A DNA stretch of 63,669 nucleotides from Planctomycetota bacterium (GTDB taxonomy: Bacteria > Planctomycetota > Planctomycetia > Gemmatales > Gemmataceae): the NCBI GenBank assembly GCA_029777335.1, contig JAKOSN010000060.1, positions 1 through 63,669 of the forward strand, written 5' to 3'. Both the position numbers and the translations under genes were made by a program. Of the stretch, positions 27,701 through 36,514 are shown piece after piece. Position 1 is the first letter of the stretch, and each line of letters begins with the position of its first letter. The notes beneath the pieces were generated by a model that worked only from the letters and a program-made list of their open reading frames with translations, was not told where the DNA came from and did not search any database.

Positions 27701-28328
27701 CGGAAGTCGTTGTGGACCTTGGGGCGACAGGTGCGGGCGGAATGGGCGGAGTGGTCGGGGCCGTCATCGGGCTGGTCGTAACGGGAGCCGCTTGGCCCGA
27801 GGTGGGCATGGAGAAGGAAGAGGAAGGCAGGGCTCCTGCACCGGACCCCGAAGGCGGAGTCATGGGCAGGGTCGAGTCGGAGGGGATTGGCGACGGCTCC
27901 TCGGACGGGAATGAATCGGCGAAGACCAACGAGGTAAGGAGGGAGTCCTCGCTGGCGATCGCGGGGCTCGCCGTTGATTGTTCACGCGCGGGGGGCGTGG
28001 GCGCCTTGTCGGAGGAGGTTGATTCGCCGCTGGCCTGCATGCTGAGCGGGGTGGTCGAGCCCGCGAGCCGGGTGGGTCCAGTGGTGGGAGCAGTCGGATA
28101 CTCCGCGGCTCCCAGATGCGAAACAGACGCGGAAGGGGGCGGTTCGAGCAGAGCAGGGGCATCCAGGGCGCTGACCAGGTTGCCGGGCGGGAGACGATCT
28201 TCGAGGATTTCCAGACCAAGCCGTGGTCGACCTGGCAAAAGATGGAGTTTCTGGAGCGGAGAGGATCGTTTTGTCCAGTCAGTCAAACCCGCATAAAGCC
28301 AGCGGCGCAGACGCCTACTCAGCCACAT
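24759..28328 (-). CDS. Large exported subtilase-like (S8 fold) protein with Ig-like and PPC-like domains
   Basis: 1189 aa from ATG 28328. An N-terminal planctomycete leader (LEILEDRLPPGN), a Ser/Thr/Pro-rich stretch to about residue 220, one or two bacterial Ig-like domains (about 230-450; TVTLTAPEF..VTVKLDAGDN), then a subtilase-fold domain, and a C-terminal PPC-like beta domain (FKVQIDIASGSGDLELHVFV). The Asp site is GILSDS (Asp 635) and the Ser site FFGTSASAPHVAAAAALL (Ser 993). At the place of the usual catalytic His (HGTxVAEI..VAPGA) the sequence is EGRAMLEIVYDVAPGA, so Glu 678 replaces His. It is therefore an atypical S8 member with a Ser-Glu-Asp-like set, or inactive. Upstream in-frame codons to 28403 give no better signal. 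Surface or secreted location expected. Confidence 0.88.
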   Translation of the reverse strand: MWLSRRLRRWLYAGLTDWTKRSSPLQKLHLLPGRPRLGLEILEDRLPPGNLVSALDAPALLEPPPSASVSHLGAAEYPTAPTTGPTRLAGSTTPLSMQASGESTSSDKAPTPPAREQSTASPAIASEDSLLTSLVFADSFPSEEPSPIPSDSTLPMTPPSGSGAGALPSSSFSMPTSGQAAPVTTSPMTAPTTPPIPPAPVAPRSTTTSDALMTTVQSYYASTTTMYGTTVTPVTPSYVWLMNLTEDRGISSTDGLTSDDTLTANGIGTAGTSFQILIDNKVQGTYQVGSDGKWSVALPKLAEGQHVVSAQLTTGGMPSPLMVTIDTTAPTVTLTAPEFSTTTTPTVTVKLDAGDNYGVNGMVQIDVDLNHNGTFTDEGELGYATGYVMTYPGMTEGTPILISKPLDEGTYQLRVRAQDLAGNEGVSAVATMQVDPNAGFIGSQTLLLLANNPQLWSSDFWDLIHTPSTPASTSPDAPSDDGMSTMPGMTGMPGSNNPVYSLFDPSSPTGFQTRTLDQLRFLDMLMMDDQNRILVHVRSTMGKYLDDMAKALKNDLGMNVLYTTPDQNMVTGYLPLDKIGALPQVANFSAAVPTLRPLTMSGSVTTQGDGAMQADIFRSSYGVDGTGVKVGILSDSVNRVDSNSDGTAGIAESQKTGDLPSAGVQVLSDYSGAGATDEGRAMLEIVYDVAPGAPLAFATAFNGVQSFANNIVALQNAGAKVISDDVIYFNEPMYNDGVVGKAIDQVVGNGAFYTTAANNFSDHAWEGTWNGKTTTVDTVNGTFQDFTGSGDYLQNFTLANNQRIQLTFQWDSASLENGSPLTNYQVGNDLVAYVTDSTGKILQTFDDINPNTDQAFEFIDFTNDGSYGTTSFALAFRLKSGAAPGRIRWVANSSSQTDPGAQLEGAPSIFGHALAKGAMATGGTIAYDPTTVASFTARGGNMPILFDSAGNRLSTPEIRRKPEFAGPTGGNTSFFGSDVSADPDSFPNFFGTSASAPHVAAAAALLLQQAPTAKPTDLTSHLEKTALDVGPAGFDDRTGYGLVQLRRLVIPNTGGFTADAAEPNESADAASNLGVMYVGTDQSFSNLTIAKKPDGLDDFDWYRWLIAEPGTFKVQIDIASGSGDLELHVFVLNGRTLQEIGSSTNPGVLTRSFTFAVGAGQYIFAEVKGRNSSVGVLDQGTYTLSDSLS

Positions 28329-28704
28329 GGAAAGGCTCCCGCAGAGAACAAGATATGAACAAACAACCCAGACGAGGCTATCGGGGGGCAGGCGGGTTGG
28401 CAAGGAAAAAAGGGCTATCTACACAGAGTTTGCGGGTTGCACAGGGGCTACAGGTTGTATCAATCGAGGTGAGGATTCTTTGGACAACGAGGGTTATCGA
28501 CTCACATCCGATCCGGCCAGACGCCGATGAATTATCTGGCTAAAGATACTTGACAAAAAGGGGGGCGATTGCTATTCACCCCCCGCTTACCTCGTCGTCA
28601 GCGGGCCAGCGAGATCTTCGCTGCGCCTTCTCCCTACACTGCGGGCACAAACCCCCACCGGGGCGTCCGCGTTGGCACACTCCTCGGGCGAAAGGATCCA
28701 ACGC
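28329..28704. other. Divergent intergenic region between two exported proteins
   Basis: 376 bp between the subtilase-like gene (minus) and the RTX/CAP gene (plus). It is more AT-rich than its surroundings in 28350-28560. It contains the perfect TTGACA described separately and no convincing small gene. Confidence 0.5.
28550..28578 (+). promoter_or_regulatory. Putative promoter of the RTX/CAP gene
   Basis: A perfect -35 TTGACA at 28550-28555, with a weak -10 (TATTCA, 28573-28578) after 17 bp. The start codon is about 130 bp further on. A G5/C5 inverted repeat overlaps the spacer and -10. Confidence 0.3.
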
Positions 28705-29883
28705 ATGGCTACCGGTCCGATTCGAGCAACGTTGCTGGATGTGGAACCTCTGGAGGATCGAGACCTGTTAGCCGCGCAGATAACTGCCACCTTCGCGGGA
28801 GGCATTTTGCGCATCGAGGGTACGCCGCGGAACGATCTGATTCGCATCCGCCAGGTCCATGGCAGGATTTCCGTCGATGGTCAGCAGATCCAGGTGAATT
28901 CTCACCAGAAGGTGAACCAGGTCGCGGCCAGCGCTGTCAAGAAAATTGATGTTCTGGGATTGCAGGGTGATGATCGGATTGAGGCGCTGGCCACGGGCGG
29001 ACAGCATGTGCGCGTGCCGATGGTGGTCTGGGGCGGATCGGGCAACGATGTCCTGATCGGCGGGGATGGCAACGATCTGTTGCAAGGCAATGCCGGGAAT
29101 GATCGCCTGGAAGGACGCGGGGGCGACGATCGGCTCTATGGCAACGAGGGGAATGATCGTCTGCTCGGTGGCGCGGGAAAGGATATCCTCTCTGGAGGCC
29201 CTGGCAACGACGTCCTCCTCGGCGAGTCCGGCAACGATCGACTCTATGGCAACGAGGGGAACGACGTTCTCAATGGCGGGACCGGGAACGATTATCTCGA
29301 CTCTGGCACCGGCAAGAATCGCCTCACGGGGGGGACGGGCAACGACTACCTCCTCTCGCGCAATCGCGGCGATCTGATCTCCGATGGTCCCGGTCAGGAC
29401 ATTGTGCGAGGGAGCTATCCCAAGGCGCTACCCCGAGCGTCTGCCTTTCAGAACGAAATGCAGACGATGGTACAGTTGACCTCCCAGTATCGGCAGGCCA
29501 ACGGGCTGGCAGCCGTGACGCGGAATAGCAAGCTCAATGCCGCTGCCCAGGCGCTGGCCGATTACATGGCGCAGACAGGCATCTATTCGCACTTCAGCGC
29601 TGGGGGGCAGGATGTGGCAGGTCGCGCTGAGAAGGCGGGCTACTCCTTCTGGTGGCTGGGAGAGAACATCCATCGCTACAACCCGGCGAACGGACGCACC
29701 ACAGGGATCGACCGCACCTACAGTCGTCAGGAACTGGCGCAGTATTACATTGATGGATGGAAGGTTTCGCCCGAACACAACGCCAACCTGCTCGATCCGC
29801 GCGCCACGCAGGTGGGGGTGGGCATCGCTCAGGCCGCCAATGGCATGATCTACGCAGTGGAGATCCTCGGCTGGCCGCGGTGA
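28705..29883 (+). CDS. Exported RTX calcium-binding repeat protein with C-terminal CAP domain
   Basis: 392 aa from ATG 28705 (AAAGGA upstream). Planctomycete N-terminal motif LDVEPLEDRDLL, a short beta region, then tandem RTX nonapeptides (GGxGNDxL type, about residues 110-235; e.g. GGDGNDLLQ, GGAGKDILS, GGTGNDYLD) which bind calcium and fold as a beta roll. Residues about 250-392 form a CAP/SCP-like domain (NEMQTMVQLTSQYRQANGL, MAQTGIYSHFS, LGENIHRY, GWKVSPEHNANLL) with the two His and Glu residues typical of that family. Probably a calcium-stabilised surface protein. Followed by the RNA-repair gene after 36 bp on the same strand, with no evident functional link. Confidence 0.92.
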   Translation: MATGPIRATLLDVEPLEDRDLLAAQITATFAGGILRIEGTPRNDLIRIRQVHGRISVDGQQIQVNSHQKVNQVAASAVKKIDVLGLQGDDRIEALATGGQHVRVPMVVWGGSGNDVLIGGDGNDLLQGNAGNDRLEGRGGDDRLYGNEGNDRLLGGAGKDILSGGPGNDVLLGESGNDRLYGNEGNDVLNGGTGNDYLDSGTGKNRLTGGTGNDYLLSRNRGDLISDGPGQDIVRGSYPKALPRASAFQNEMQTMVQLTSQYRQANGLAAVTRNSKLNAAAQALADYMAQTGIYSHFSAGGQDVAGRAEKAGYSFWWLGENIHRYNPANGRTTGIDRTYSRQELAQYYIDGWKVSPEHNANLLDPRATQVGVGIAQAANGMIYAVEILGWPR

Positions 29884-29919
29884 CGATGCCGTGGCCAACC
29901 GCCCACGGGATGATGCATC

Positions 29920-32163
29920 ATGGACAAAATGGTCGTCTTGCTGGTTGGGCCACAGGGGGCAGGCAAAACGACCTACTGTCGCGATCATCTCCCCGACGCC
30001 TATCGCATTTCCCAGGATGAACAGGGGCCCCGCGCACATCTTCATGTCTACGAGGAAGCGCTGCAGCGGGGCGAACCGCTCATCGTGGTCGATCGGATCA
30101 ATGGACAGAAATATCAGCGCACGCGCTATCTCAGCCTGGCGCGGCAATGGGGCTATCGCACGCGCATTGTCTGGCTGAATGTCGATCGTACCGTCTGTCT
30201 GAAGCGATGTCAGCAGCGTGACAATCATCCCACCCTTGCGCCGCACGATGCCGAGCGTGCCCTGGCGATTTACTTCCGCAGCTTTCAGATCCCCTCACGC
30301 CGCGAGGCCGACGAGGTGGTGATTCTTGGTCCTGCCCCAAGCTTCGAGCCGGTCCTCGACCTGATTCCCGTTATTGGAGATCGTCGATATCTTATTATCG
30401 GCGATGTCCACGGGTGTCTCGATGAATTCCAGCAGCTTTTGCAGCAGGTGCACTTCGATCCGGCCAACGATGTCCTCGTGAGCGTGGGCGATCTTGTTGA
30501 TCGAGGGCCGAAGGTGCGCGAAACGATCGCCTTTGTGCGAAGTTTGCCCTCGTTCTACATGGTGCTGGGCAATCACGAGGAAAAGTTTCTCCGCTATTTA
30601 CAGGGGCGGGCTGTGCAAGTGTCGGGCGGATTACAGGGCACCCTGGATTCCTTTGATCACGCTGTGCCCGCGGATCTTGCTCCCTGGCTGGCGAGTTTGC
30701 CTCTGATTATTCGGGTGCCGGCGGGGTATGTGGTGCATGCAGGGTTCGATCCGGATTTTCTGCCGACCGAGCAAAGCCGCGAAGATTGCCTGTACATGCG
30801 CTTCCATGGTGGAAAAACGTACTTTGACGAGATCAATGGTCGGTTGTGGTCGACCCTGTGGCCGGCCGATGCGCCGCGCGTGTTTCATGGGCACATTCCA
30901 ACCGAGGAAAAAGCGGATGTGACCCATGTGGTCGCGCTCGATGGCGGCTGTGTCTTCGGGGGTGATCTGCGCGTCTACGATAGCCGTGCCCACGAGGTGT
31001 TCAGTGTGCCTGCACAGCGCGCGTACGCGGTGAGCCAACATCCCCGTACGCGCAAGGCGGCCGCGCCTGGTGACGAAATCCAGCGACGCGAGGAGTATGT
31101 GGCGCGCGGCTTGCTGCGCAGCGATCGCACCGACGATGGCACCCTGGCGATCTACACCTACACCGATGCGTGCATTTACACCAACGCCTGGGATGACATC
31201 ACGCGCCATGCGCGAGGCCATATTTATGATCTGCGCACCGGCGAGTGTGTTGCCAGACCGTTCCCGAAGTTCTTTAACCTCGGCGAAAACGAGGAAACGC
31301 GCCCCGAGAAGTTTCCCTGGGATGAGCCGTACGAGATCATGGACAAGCTCGATGGCTGGCTGGGGGTGCTCTACCGGCACGAGGGGCGGTTCAAGGTGGC
31401 CAGTCGCGGCTCGTTTCATTCGCCAGGGGCGCAGTGGGCGAGCGAGGCGATCCTGCACCACGACCTCGACGTGCTCCCCAGCGAGGTGACGCTTTGTTTC
31501 GAGATCATCACGCCAGAACAGCGCATCATTCTCGACTATGGCGAGGAGCGGCGCCTGGTGATCCTGGCGGCGTTCAACCGCCACACCGGCGAGGAGTATT
31601 CGCGGCGCCAGGTGGAAGAGTGGGGGGCACAGACCGGGTTGCCGGTGGTCCCGCTGCTGGGGCGCCTCTCGTTTCAGGATCTGCTGCACGCCCAGAAAGT
31701 ACGGCAAAACTGCGAGGGTTTTGTGATTCGCTTCGCCGATGGGCGGCGAGTGAAGGTGAAGACGGAGTGGTATCTCGAACTGGCCCGCGAACTGGCCGAT
31801 CTCACGCCGATCCGCACGTGGGAAGCGATGGTGCATGGGCGAGTCAAGGAGAGTTTTCTGCGTGAATTGCCGGAGGAATTGCGTCCCCTGGCAGAGCGCT
31901 ATCGTGCCGTGCTCGAAGGGCAATATGCGCGCATCCTGCTGCATCTGGAGACAACTCTTGGTCCGCTCCTGCAACGATTCAGCGAGGATCGGCGTGGTCT
32001 GGCGCTCTATCTGCAAGAACACGAGGCGGAGCTGGGGTATCGGCGTGCGGCGGCCTTTCTGTTGCTGGACGGCAAGAGCGATCGGCTTGATCGGCTCGTA
32101 AGAGATCTTATTTATCCGCGAGGAAATCGATTTGTGACCGACGCCGAACTCCTTCTGGCGTGA
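29920..32163 (+). CDS. Polynucleotide kinase - phosphatase - Rnl1-like RNA ligase fusion
   Basis: 747 aa, three catalytic modules. (1) Residues 1-150: P-loop 5'-OH kinase, GPQGAGKTT (residues 10-18) with DRINGQKYQR. (2) Residues 150-400: calcineurin-type phosphoesterase, GDVHG (Asp 162, His 164), GDLVDRG (Asp 191), GNHE (Asn 218, His 219), and later HAGFD and FHGHIP. (3) Residues 410-747: nucleotidyltransferase ligase resembling T4 RNA ligase 1, with KFFNLGENEE, motif I K-LDG (Lys 476), FEIITPEQRIIL, motif IV EGFVIRF (Glu 599) and motif V KVK (Lys 612, 614). T4 phage needs separate Pnkp and Rnl1 to heal and seal cut tRNA; Clostridium-type Pnkp has the same order but a different ligase-like domain and needs Hen1. 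No hen1-, rtcB- or archease-like gene is near. Predicted stand-alone RNA repair. Confidence 0.9.
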   Translation: MDKMVVLLVGPQGAGKTTYCRDHLPDAYRISQDEQGPRAHLHVYEEALQRGEPLIVVDRINGQKYQRTRYLSLARQWGYRTRIVWLNVDRTVCLKRCQQRDNHPTLAPHDAERALAIYFRSFQIPSRREADEVVILGPAPSFEPVLDLIPVIGDRRYLIIGDVHGCLDEFQQLLQQVHFDPANDVLVSVGDLVDRGPKVRETIAFVRSLPSFYMVLGNHEEKFLRYLQGRAVQVSGGLQGTLDSFDHAVPADLAPWLASLPLIIRVPAGYVVHAGFDPDFLPTEQSREDCLYMRFHGGKTYFDEINGRLWSTLWPADAPRVFHGHIPTEEKADVTHVVALDGGCVFGGDLRVYDSRAHEVFSVPAQRAYAVSQHPRTRKAAAPGDEIQRREEYVARGLLRSDRTDDGTLAIYTYTDACIYTNAWDDITRHARGHIYDLRTGECVARPFPKFFNLGENEETRPEKFPWDEPYEIMDKLDGWLGVLYRHEGRFKVASRGSFHSPGAQWASEAILHHDLDVLPSEVTLCFEIITPEQRIILDYGEERRLVILAAFNRHTGEEYSRRQVEEWGAQTGLPVVPLLGRLSFQDLLHAQKVRQNCEGFVIRFADGRRVKVKTEWYLELARELADLTPIRTWEAMVHGRVKESFLRELPEELRPLAERYRAVLEGQYARILLHLETTLGPLLQRFSEDRRGLALYLQEHEAELGYRRAAAFLLLDGKSDRLDRLVRDLIYPRGNRFVTDAELLLA

Positions 32164-32180
32164 GCAGTCTGGATTGAACG

Positions 32181-32206
32181 GCCGGCAGCCTCCATTGCCC
32201 GCCGGC
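32181..32206 (+). terminator. Hairpin after the RNA-repair gene
   Basis: GCCGGC on both arms with a 14-nt loop, 17 bp after the stop codon, followed by the pyrimidine tract TTTCTCTCTC. Plausible but short. Confidence 0.45.
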
Positions 32207-32224
32207 TTTCTCTCTCGCTATACT
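32195..32224 (+). promoter_or_regulatory. Putative promoter of the MFS transporter gene
   Basis: TTGCCC (32195-32200) and TATACT (32219-32224) with an 18-bp spacer, about 28 bp before the start codon; the -10 is close to consensus. It overlaps the 3' arm of the terminator-like hairpin. Confidence 0.35.
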
Positions 32225-32252
32225 GCAGCAGTTGTTAATTGAGGAGGCTCTG

Positions 32253-33545
32253 ATGAAGGACAGTCCCGGGGACTTATCGAGGCGGTCAGGCTGGACACGT
32301 GCGGAGTGGGCCTTGCTTGCCATCCTGGCCGCCATGCAGTTCACGCACATCATCGATTTCATGATCATGATGCCGCTGGGGCCGCGTTACATTCGCGAAC
32401 TCCCGGTTACACCCGGGCAGTTTGGCGCCCTGGTCGCGGCCTACGGTTTTAGCGCGGCGCTCTCCGCCCTGGTGGCGGCTTCCATCATCGATCGCTACGA
32501 TCGCAAACACGCCATTCTCTTTCTCTACGGTGGCTTCACGATTGGCACCTTGCTCTGTGCCGTCGCGGGGAGTTTCATTCCGCTGCTGCTGGCGCGAGCG
32601 CTGGCCGGGGCGTTTGGCGGACTGATCGGTGCGGTGGTGCTGGCGATCGTCGGCGATGTCTTCCCTGAGGAGCGGCGGGGCCTGGCAACCGGCGTGGTTA
32701 TGTCGGCGTTTTCGATCGCCACCATTGCCGGAGTTCCGACCGGGTTGTACCTGGCTCAACTTTTTGGCACCAGTGCCCCATTCGCCGCCGTGGGCGGATT
32801 GAGCCTTCTGCTGCTGGCAATGGCGGCCGTGTTGCTGCCTCCGCTCCGTCGCCACCTGGAAGATCCCGCGCGGGAGCGCTCCTCGTCGATCCTGGCGGTG
32901 CTCAGTCAGCCGACCCATGTGCGCGCGTACCTTCTGATGATCACGTTGGTGCTGACGACCTTCACCGTGATTCCTTATCTGAGCACCTACCTGGTGGCGA
33001 ATGTGGGCTGGCGCGAGGAGCACCTGTCGTTCGTCTATCTCTTTGGCGGGGCCGCCACCCTGGTGACGATGTCGATCTTTGGGCGACTTTCCGATCGCTT
33101 CGGCAAGCTGCAGGTCTTTCGCATCCTGGCGGTGTTGACGATGCTCCCGATCGTGTTGCTCACCAACATGCCCCCCTCGTCGATGGCCTGGTCGCTGACG
33201 GTGACCACACTCTTCATGATCCTCTCCAGCGGCCGCATGGTGCCGGCGTTGGCGATGATCACCGCCAGTGCGCGACCGGCGTACCGAGGGAGTTTCATGA
33301 GTGTGATTTCCTCGGTGCAGCAGATGTCCTCCGGTCTGGCCTCGGTGGTGGGGGGAGCCCTGCTGTCGCAGCCGGTGGAAAATGGACCGCTGGAAGGGTT
33401 CCCCCTCATCGGGCTGCTCTCGTGTCTGAGCTGTGCGGTCAGTCTGGTGCTGGCAGGCCAGGTGCGCCGGGCGCCAGCTGAAGAGCCGGCCGAACTGGTT
33501 GACGAGCCCCTGCCTCTGCCTGAGCCCGTCCAGAACCTTTCCTGA
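32253..33545 (+). CDS. MFS transporter
   Basis: 430 aa, GAGGAGG before ATG 32253. Twelve predicted membrane helices in two halves. The loop motif [14 protein letters not shown] after helix 2 is of the DHA1 drug/sugar-efflux kind, and the second half repeats it as [15 protein letters not shown]-terminal cytoplasmic segment of 20 or so residues and a Pro/Glu-rich C-terminal tail. Substrate unknown. The metal P-type ATPase starts 13 bp downstream, so the two may be cotranscribed. Confidence 0.88.
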   Translation: MKDSPGDLSRRSGWTRAEWALLAILAAMQFTHIIDFMIMMPLGPRYIRELPVTPGQFGALVAAYGFSAALSALVAASIIDRYDRKHAILFLYGGFTIGTLLCAVAGSFIPLLLARALAGAFGGLIGAVVLAIVGDVFPEERRGLATGVVMSAFSIATIAGVPTGLYLAQLFGTSAPFAAVGGLSLLLLAMAAVLLPPLRRHLEDPARERSSSILAVLSQPTHVRAYLLMITLVLTTFTVIPYLSTYLVANVGWREEHLSFVYLFGGAATLVTMSIFGRLSDRFGKLQVFRILAVLTMLPIVLLTNMPPSSMAWSLTVTTLFMILSSGRMVPALAMITASARPAYRGSFMSVISSVQQMSSGLASVVGGALLSQPVENGPLEGFPLIGLLSCLSCAVSLVLAGQVRRAPAEEPAELVDEPLPLPEPVQNLS

Positions 33546-33558
33546 GCAGAGTGGAACC

Positions 33559-35412
33559 ATGAACGTCTCGCGCACCCTGATCGCCGTGTGTTGTCTGGTG
33601 GCGATTGGGGTGCATCTCCTTTTGCGCTACGTCCTGGCCTTTCGCTCTGCATTCGCGGGATTACCTGGGTATCAATGGCCCCTGGTGCTGATGCTCCTGG
33701 GGGGAGGCCTTCCCCTGGTCGTGGAGCTCCTGGGGAAGATCCTCAAGCGCGAGTTCGGCTCGGATCAACTGGCCGGGGTGTCGATCGTGACCTCGGTCCT
33801 CCTGGGCGAATACCTGGCCGGAACGCTGGTGGTGTTGATGCTCTCCGGTGGCGAGGCGCTGGAAGCGTACGCGGTGCGCAGCGCCTCGTCGGTTCTGGAA
33901 GCGCTGGCGCGGCGCGTGCCTTCGAGCGCGCATCGCCGGCAGGACGGCGCGATCGTCAGTGTCGCTCTTGAGGAAGTGAACATTGGCGATACGGTGGTGA
34001 TCTATCCGCATGAGATTTGCCCTGTCGATGGCACCGTGATCGAGGGCCGTGGGGTGATGGATGAATCGTACCTCACCGGCGAACCGTACATGATGTCGAA
34101 AACCCCGGGCGCGCCAGTCCTTTCCGGAGCAATCAACGGTGACAGCCTGCTGACGATCCGCGCTGATCGGCGCGCCGTCGATTCGCGCTACGCCCGGATC
34201 ATGGCGGTGATGCGTGCTTCCGAGCAACAACGTCCTCGACTGCGCCGGCTCGGTGACCGCCTCGGAGCGTTGTACACCCCCGTGGCGATCGGGCTGGCGT
34301 TGTGCGCCTGGCTGCTGAGCGGGAAGCCGACACGGTTTCTGGCGGTGCTGGTGGTGGCAACACCCTGTCCCTTGTTGATTGCGATTCCGGTGGCGATCAT
34401 CGGCTCGATATCCCTCGCGGCGCGACGAGGGATCATCATCAAGGATCCCGCTGTGCTGGAGCAGGTGGAAACTTGTCGGGTCGCCATTTTCGACAAGACA
34501 GGGACGTTGACCTATGGCAAACCCGCACTCACGCAGGTTGTCCTGCTCCACGGCGACAACGAACGCGAGTTGTTATCTTTCGTGGCCAGTGTGGAGCGGT
34601 ATTCCAAACATCCCCTGGCCAGCGCGGTGCGGGAAAAGGCGGCGGCCGAGGGGATCGAAATGCTCGATGTCGCCGAGGTGTGCGAACAACCTGGGGAAGG
34701 GCTGCGCGGGACGGTCGCCGGCCGCTCGCTGCAAATCACCAGTCGCAAGCGGGTCCTGCAGGAGCATCCTGAGCTGGAAGCCTTCTTTCCCAGGGGGAGC
34801 GACGGGCTCGAATGTGTGGTGCTCCTGGACCAGGTGCCGACGGCGTTGCTCCGCTTCCGCGATGAGCCGCGGGCCGATGGAAAACCGTTTATCTCGCACC
34901 TGGGCAAACAGCATCGTTTCGAGCGGGTCTTGCTGGTGTCGGGAGATCGCGAGTCGGAGGTGCGGCACCTGGCGGAGCACGTAGGGATCGTTGAGATTCA
35001 CGCGGGGCAAACGCCGGAACAGAAGCTCGCCCTGGTGCGACAGGAGACGACGCGAAATCGAACGGTGTTTCTGGGCGATGGCATCAACGACGCGCCGGCA
35101 CTGACCGCGGCCACGGTGGGGATTGCCTTCGGGGAGCAGAGCGACATCACCAGCGAGGCGGCTGGTGCGGTCATCATGGATAGTTCGTTGCAGAAGGTGG
35201 ATGAATTTCTGCACATCGGCCGACGCATGCGCACCATTGCTCTGCAGAGCGCTGTTGGGGGGATGGCCCTGAGCGTCCTTGGCATGGTTCTCGCGGCGGC
35301 GGGCCACCTGGATCCGGTGGCGGGCGCAATCGCACAGGAAGTCATCGATGTCGCCGCCGTGGTCAATGCGCTGCGTGTGGCGCTCCCCCCACGTGCCCTG
35401 ACCGATTATTAG
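33559..35412 (+). CDS. Heavy-metal P1B-type ATPase, atypical
   Basis: 617 aa from ATG 33559. Core motifs present: TGEP actuator loop, phosphorylation site DKTGT (Asp 312), SKHPLA nucleotide-domain motif, [10 protein letters not shown] hinge. The metal-site helix reads ATPCPLLIA, i.e. TPCP instead of CPC or SPC, and there is no N-terminal HMA domain or His-rich tail. Length is short for P1B. Metal specificity cannot be read from known classes. Export of a transition metal from the cytoplasm is the safest call. Confidence 0.88.
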   Translation: MNVSRTLIAVCCLVAIGVHLLLRYVLAFRSAFAGLPGYQWPLVLMLLGGGLPLVVELLGKILKREFGSDQLAGVSIVTSVLLGEYLAGTLVVLMLSGGEALEAYAVRSASSVLEALARRVPSSAHRRQDGAIVSVALEEVNIGDTVVIYPHEICPVDGTVIEGRGVMDESYLTGEPYMMSKTPGAPVLSGAINGDSLLTIRADRRAVDSRYARIMAVMRASEQQRPRLRRLGDRLGALYTPVAIGLALCAWLLSGKPTRFLAVLVVATPCPLLIAIPVAIIGSISLAARRGIIIKDPAVLEQVETCRVAIFDKTGTLTYGKPALTQVVLLHGDNERELLSFVASVERYSKHPLASAVREKAAAEGIEMLDVAEVCEQPGEGLRGTVAGRSLQITSRKRVLQEHPELEAFFPRGSDGLECVVLLDQVPTALLRFRDEPRADGKPFISHLGKQHRFERVLLVSGDRESEVRHLAEHVGIVEIHAGQTPEQKLALVRQETTRNRTVFLGDGINDAPALTAATVGIAFGEQSDITSEAAGAVIMDSSLQKVDEFLHIGRRMRTIALQSAVGGMALSVLGMVLAAAGHLDPVAGAIAQEVIDVAAVVNALRVALPPRALTDY

Positions 35413-35452
35413 AGATTTTGGCGGCCTTTTAATTCGCCACAGGCGCCTGGAT

Positions 35453-36406
35453 TCAGCTGGAGGCGCCGGAGTCGCGCAGTTCGCGCTGTTGCCATTGCCA
35501 CTGGGCGAGCAATCCTTGCTCCAGACTGGTTCGTGCCTCCCAGTTGAGGTGCCGACGCAGCTTGGTGGTGTCGGCGAAGGTGTAGCGCTGATCGCCCGGG
35601 CGGGCGGCCTCCTGGCGAATGGGGAGCGAATAGCCGGCGAATTGCTCCAGCCGACGCAGAATGTCCCACACGCTCGCGGTTTCACCTCCACCGATGTTAT
35701 ACACCTCGCCGATCTGCGCCTGTACGGCCCGGATGGTGGCCTCGACACAGTCGCTCACATAGGTGTTGCCCCGCACCTGTTGTCCATCGCCATAGACGGT
35801 GATCGGCTCGCGTTTCAAGGCCCATTGAATAAAGCGAAAATAGCCCATATCCGGGCGTTGACGTGGACCGTAAACCGAAAAATAACGAAGAATCACCAGC
35901 GGCAACCCATAGGCATCGCAGTGCGCGTGGCAGAGGTGTTCGCCGGCCAGTTTGGTCACGCCATAAGGGGAAATCGGCCTGGTGGGGAGGGTTTCATCGC
36001 CCGAACCAAAGCGCCCGTAGACCGACGAGGTGGAGATGTACAGAAATCGGGTCAGGGTCGGGCAGGCGCGGCGCGTGGCACTGAGAAGCCTTTCCGTCGC
36101 CTGGATATTGCAGCTGGCATAGCCATCGAAATCCGTCCAGCTCTTGACCAGTCCCGCCATCGCCGCCAGATGGAAAATCACCTCGGCGTCGCGGAGGGCT
36201 TCGTCGAGCGGATCGTGGCGGAGATCCAGGGCGTGGAACCGAAAGGCGGCATGGCTCCGTGCCGGGGTGAGGTTGCGTTCCTTGATCGCCGGATCGTAGT
36301 AGGGGATGAAGGCATCGATCCCAACCACCTCATGTCCCTGTCGCAGTAATTCCTCGCAGAGGTGAGAGCCGATAAATCCTGCCGCTCCGGTGACTACACA
36401 GCGCAT
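35453..36406 (-). CDS. NAD-dependent epimerase, likely UDP-glucuronate or UDP-glucose 4-epimerase
   Basis: 317 aa; AAGGAGG before ATG 36406. Extended short-chain dehydrogenase: GAAGFIGSHL Rossmann motif, the Ser/Tyr/Lys triad in STSSVYG and SPYGVTKLAGE, and RYFSVYGPRQRPDMGYFRF, which is the substrate region of UDP-glucuronate 4-epimerases. It acts on nucleotide sugars for polysaccharide synthesis. No glycosyltransferase is adjacent; the sugar-kinase and uridylyltransferase at 58208-60168 could supply substrate. Confidence 0.88.
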   Translation of the reverse strand: MRCVVTGAAGFIGSHLCEELLRQGHEVVGIDAFIPYYDPAIKERNLTPARSHAAFRFHALDLRHDPLDEALRDAEVIFHLAAMAGLVKSWTDFDGYASCNIQATERLLSATRRACPTLTRFLYISTSSVYGRFGSGDETLPTRPISPYGVTKLAGEHLCHAHCDAYGLPLVILRYFSVYGPRQRPDMGYFRFIQWALKREPITVYGDGQQVRGNTYVSDCVEATIRAVQAQIGEVYNIGGGETASVWDILRRLEQFAGYSLPIRQEAARPGDQRYTFADTTKLRRHLNWEARTSLEQGLLAQWQWQQRELRDSGASS

Positions 36407-36514
36407 GAACCTGCCTCCTTCCACCCGAGGATGCCTTCCGTCTGGCTGGGGATACTATAGCGAGGGAGAAGCATTCCGCCAGCATCACGGGGTTGGTCGC
36501 TGGCCACTGCGTGC

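Noticed and set aside
24759..28328. Calling the subtilase-like protein a sedolisin (S53)
   Set aside because: The Ser motif GTSASAPHVA and the Asp motif are S8-like; only the His position is sedolisin-like, so S8-fold with an altered triad is safer.
28990..29350. Regularly spaced direct repeats that look like a CRISPR or tandem array
   Set aside because: They are codons of RTX nonapeptides (GGxGND type) inside an open frame, with period of 27 bp and no constant repeat plus spacer pattern.
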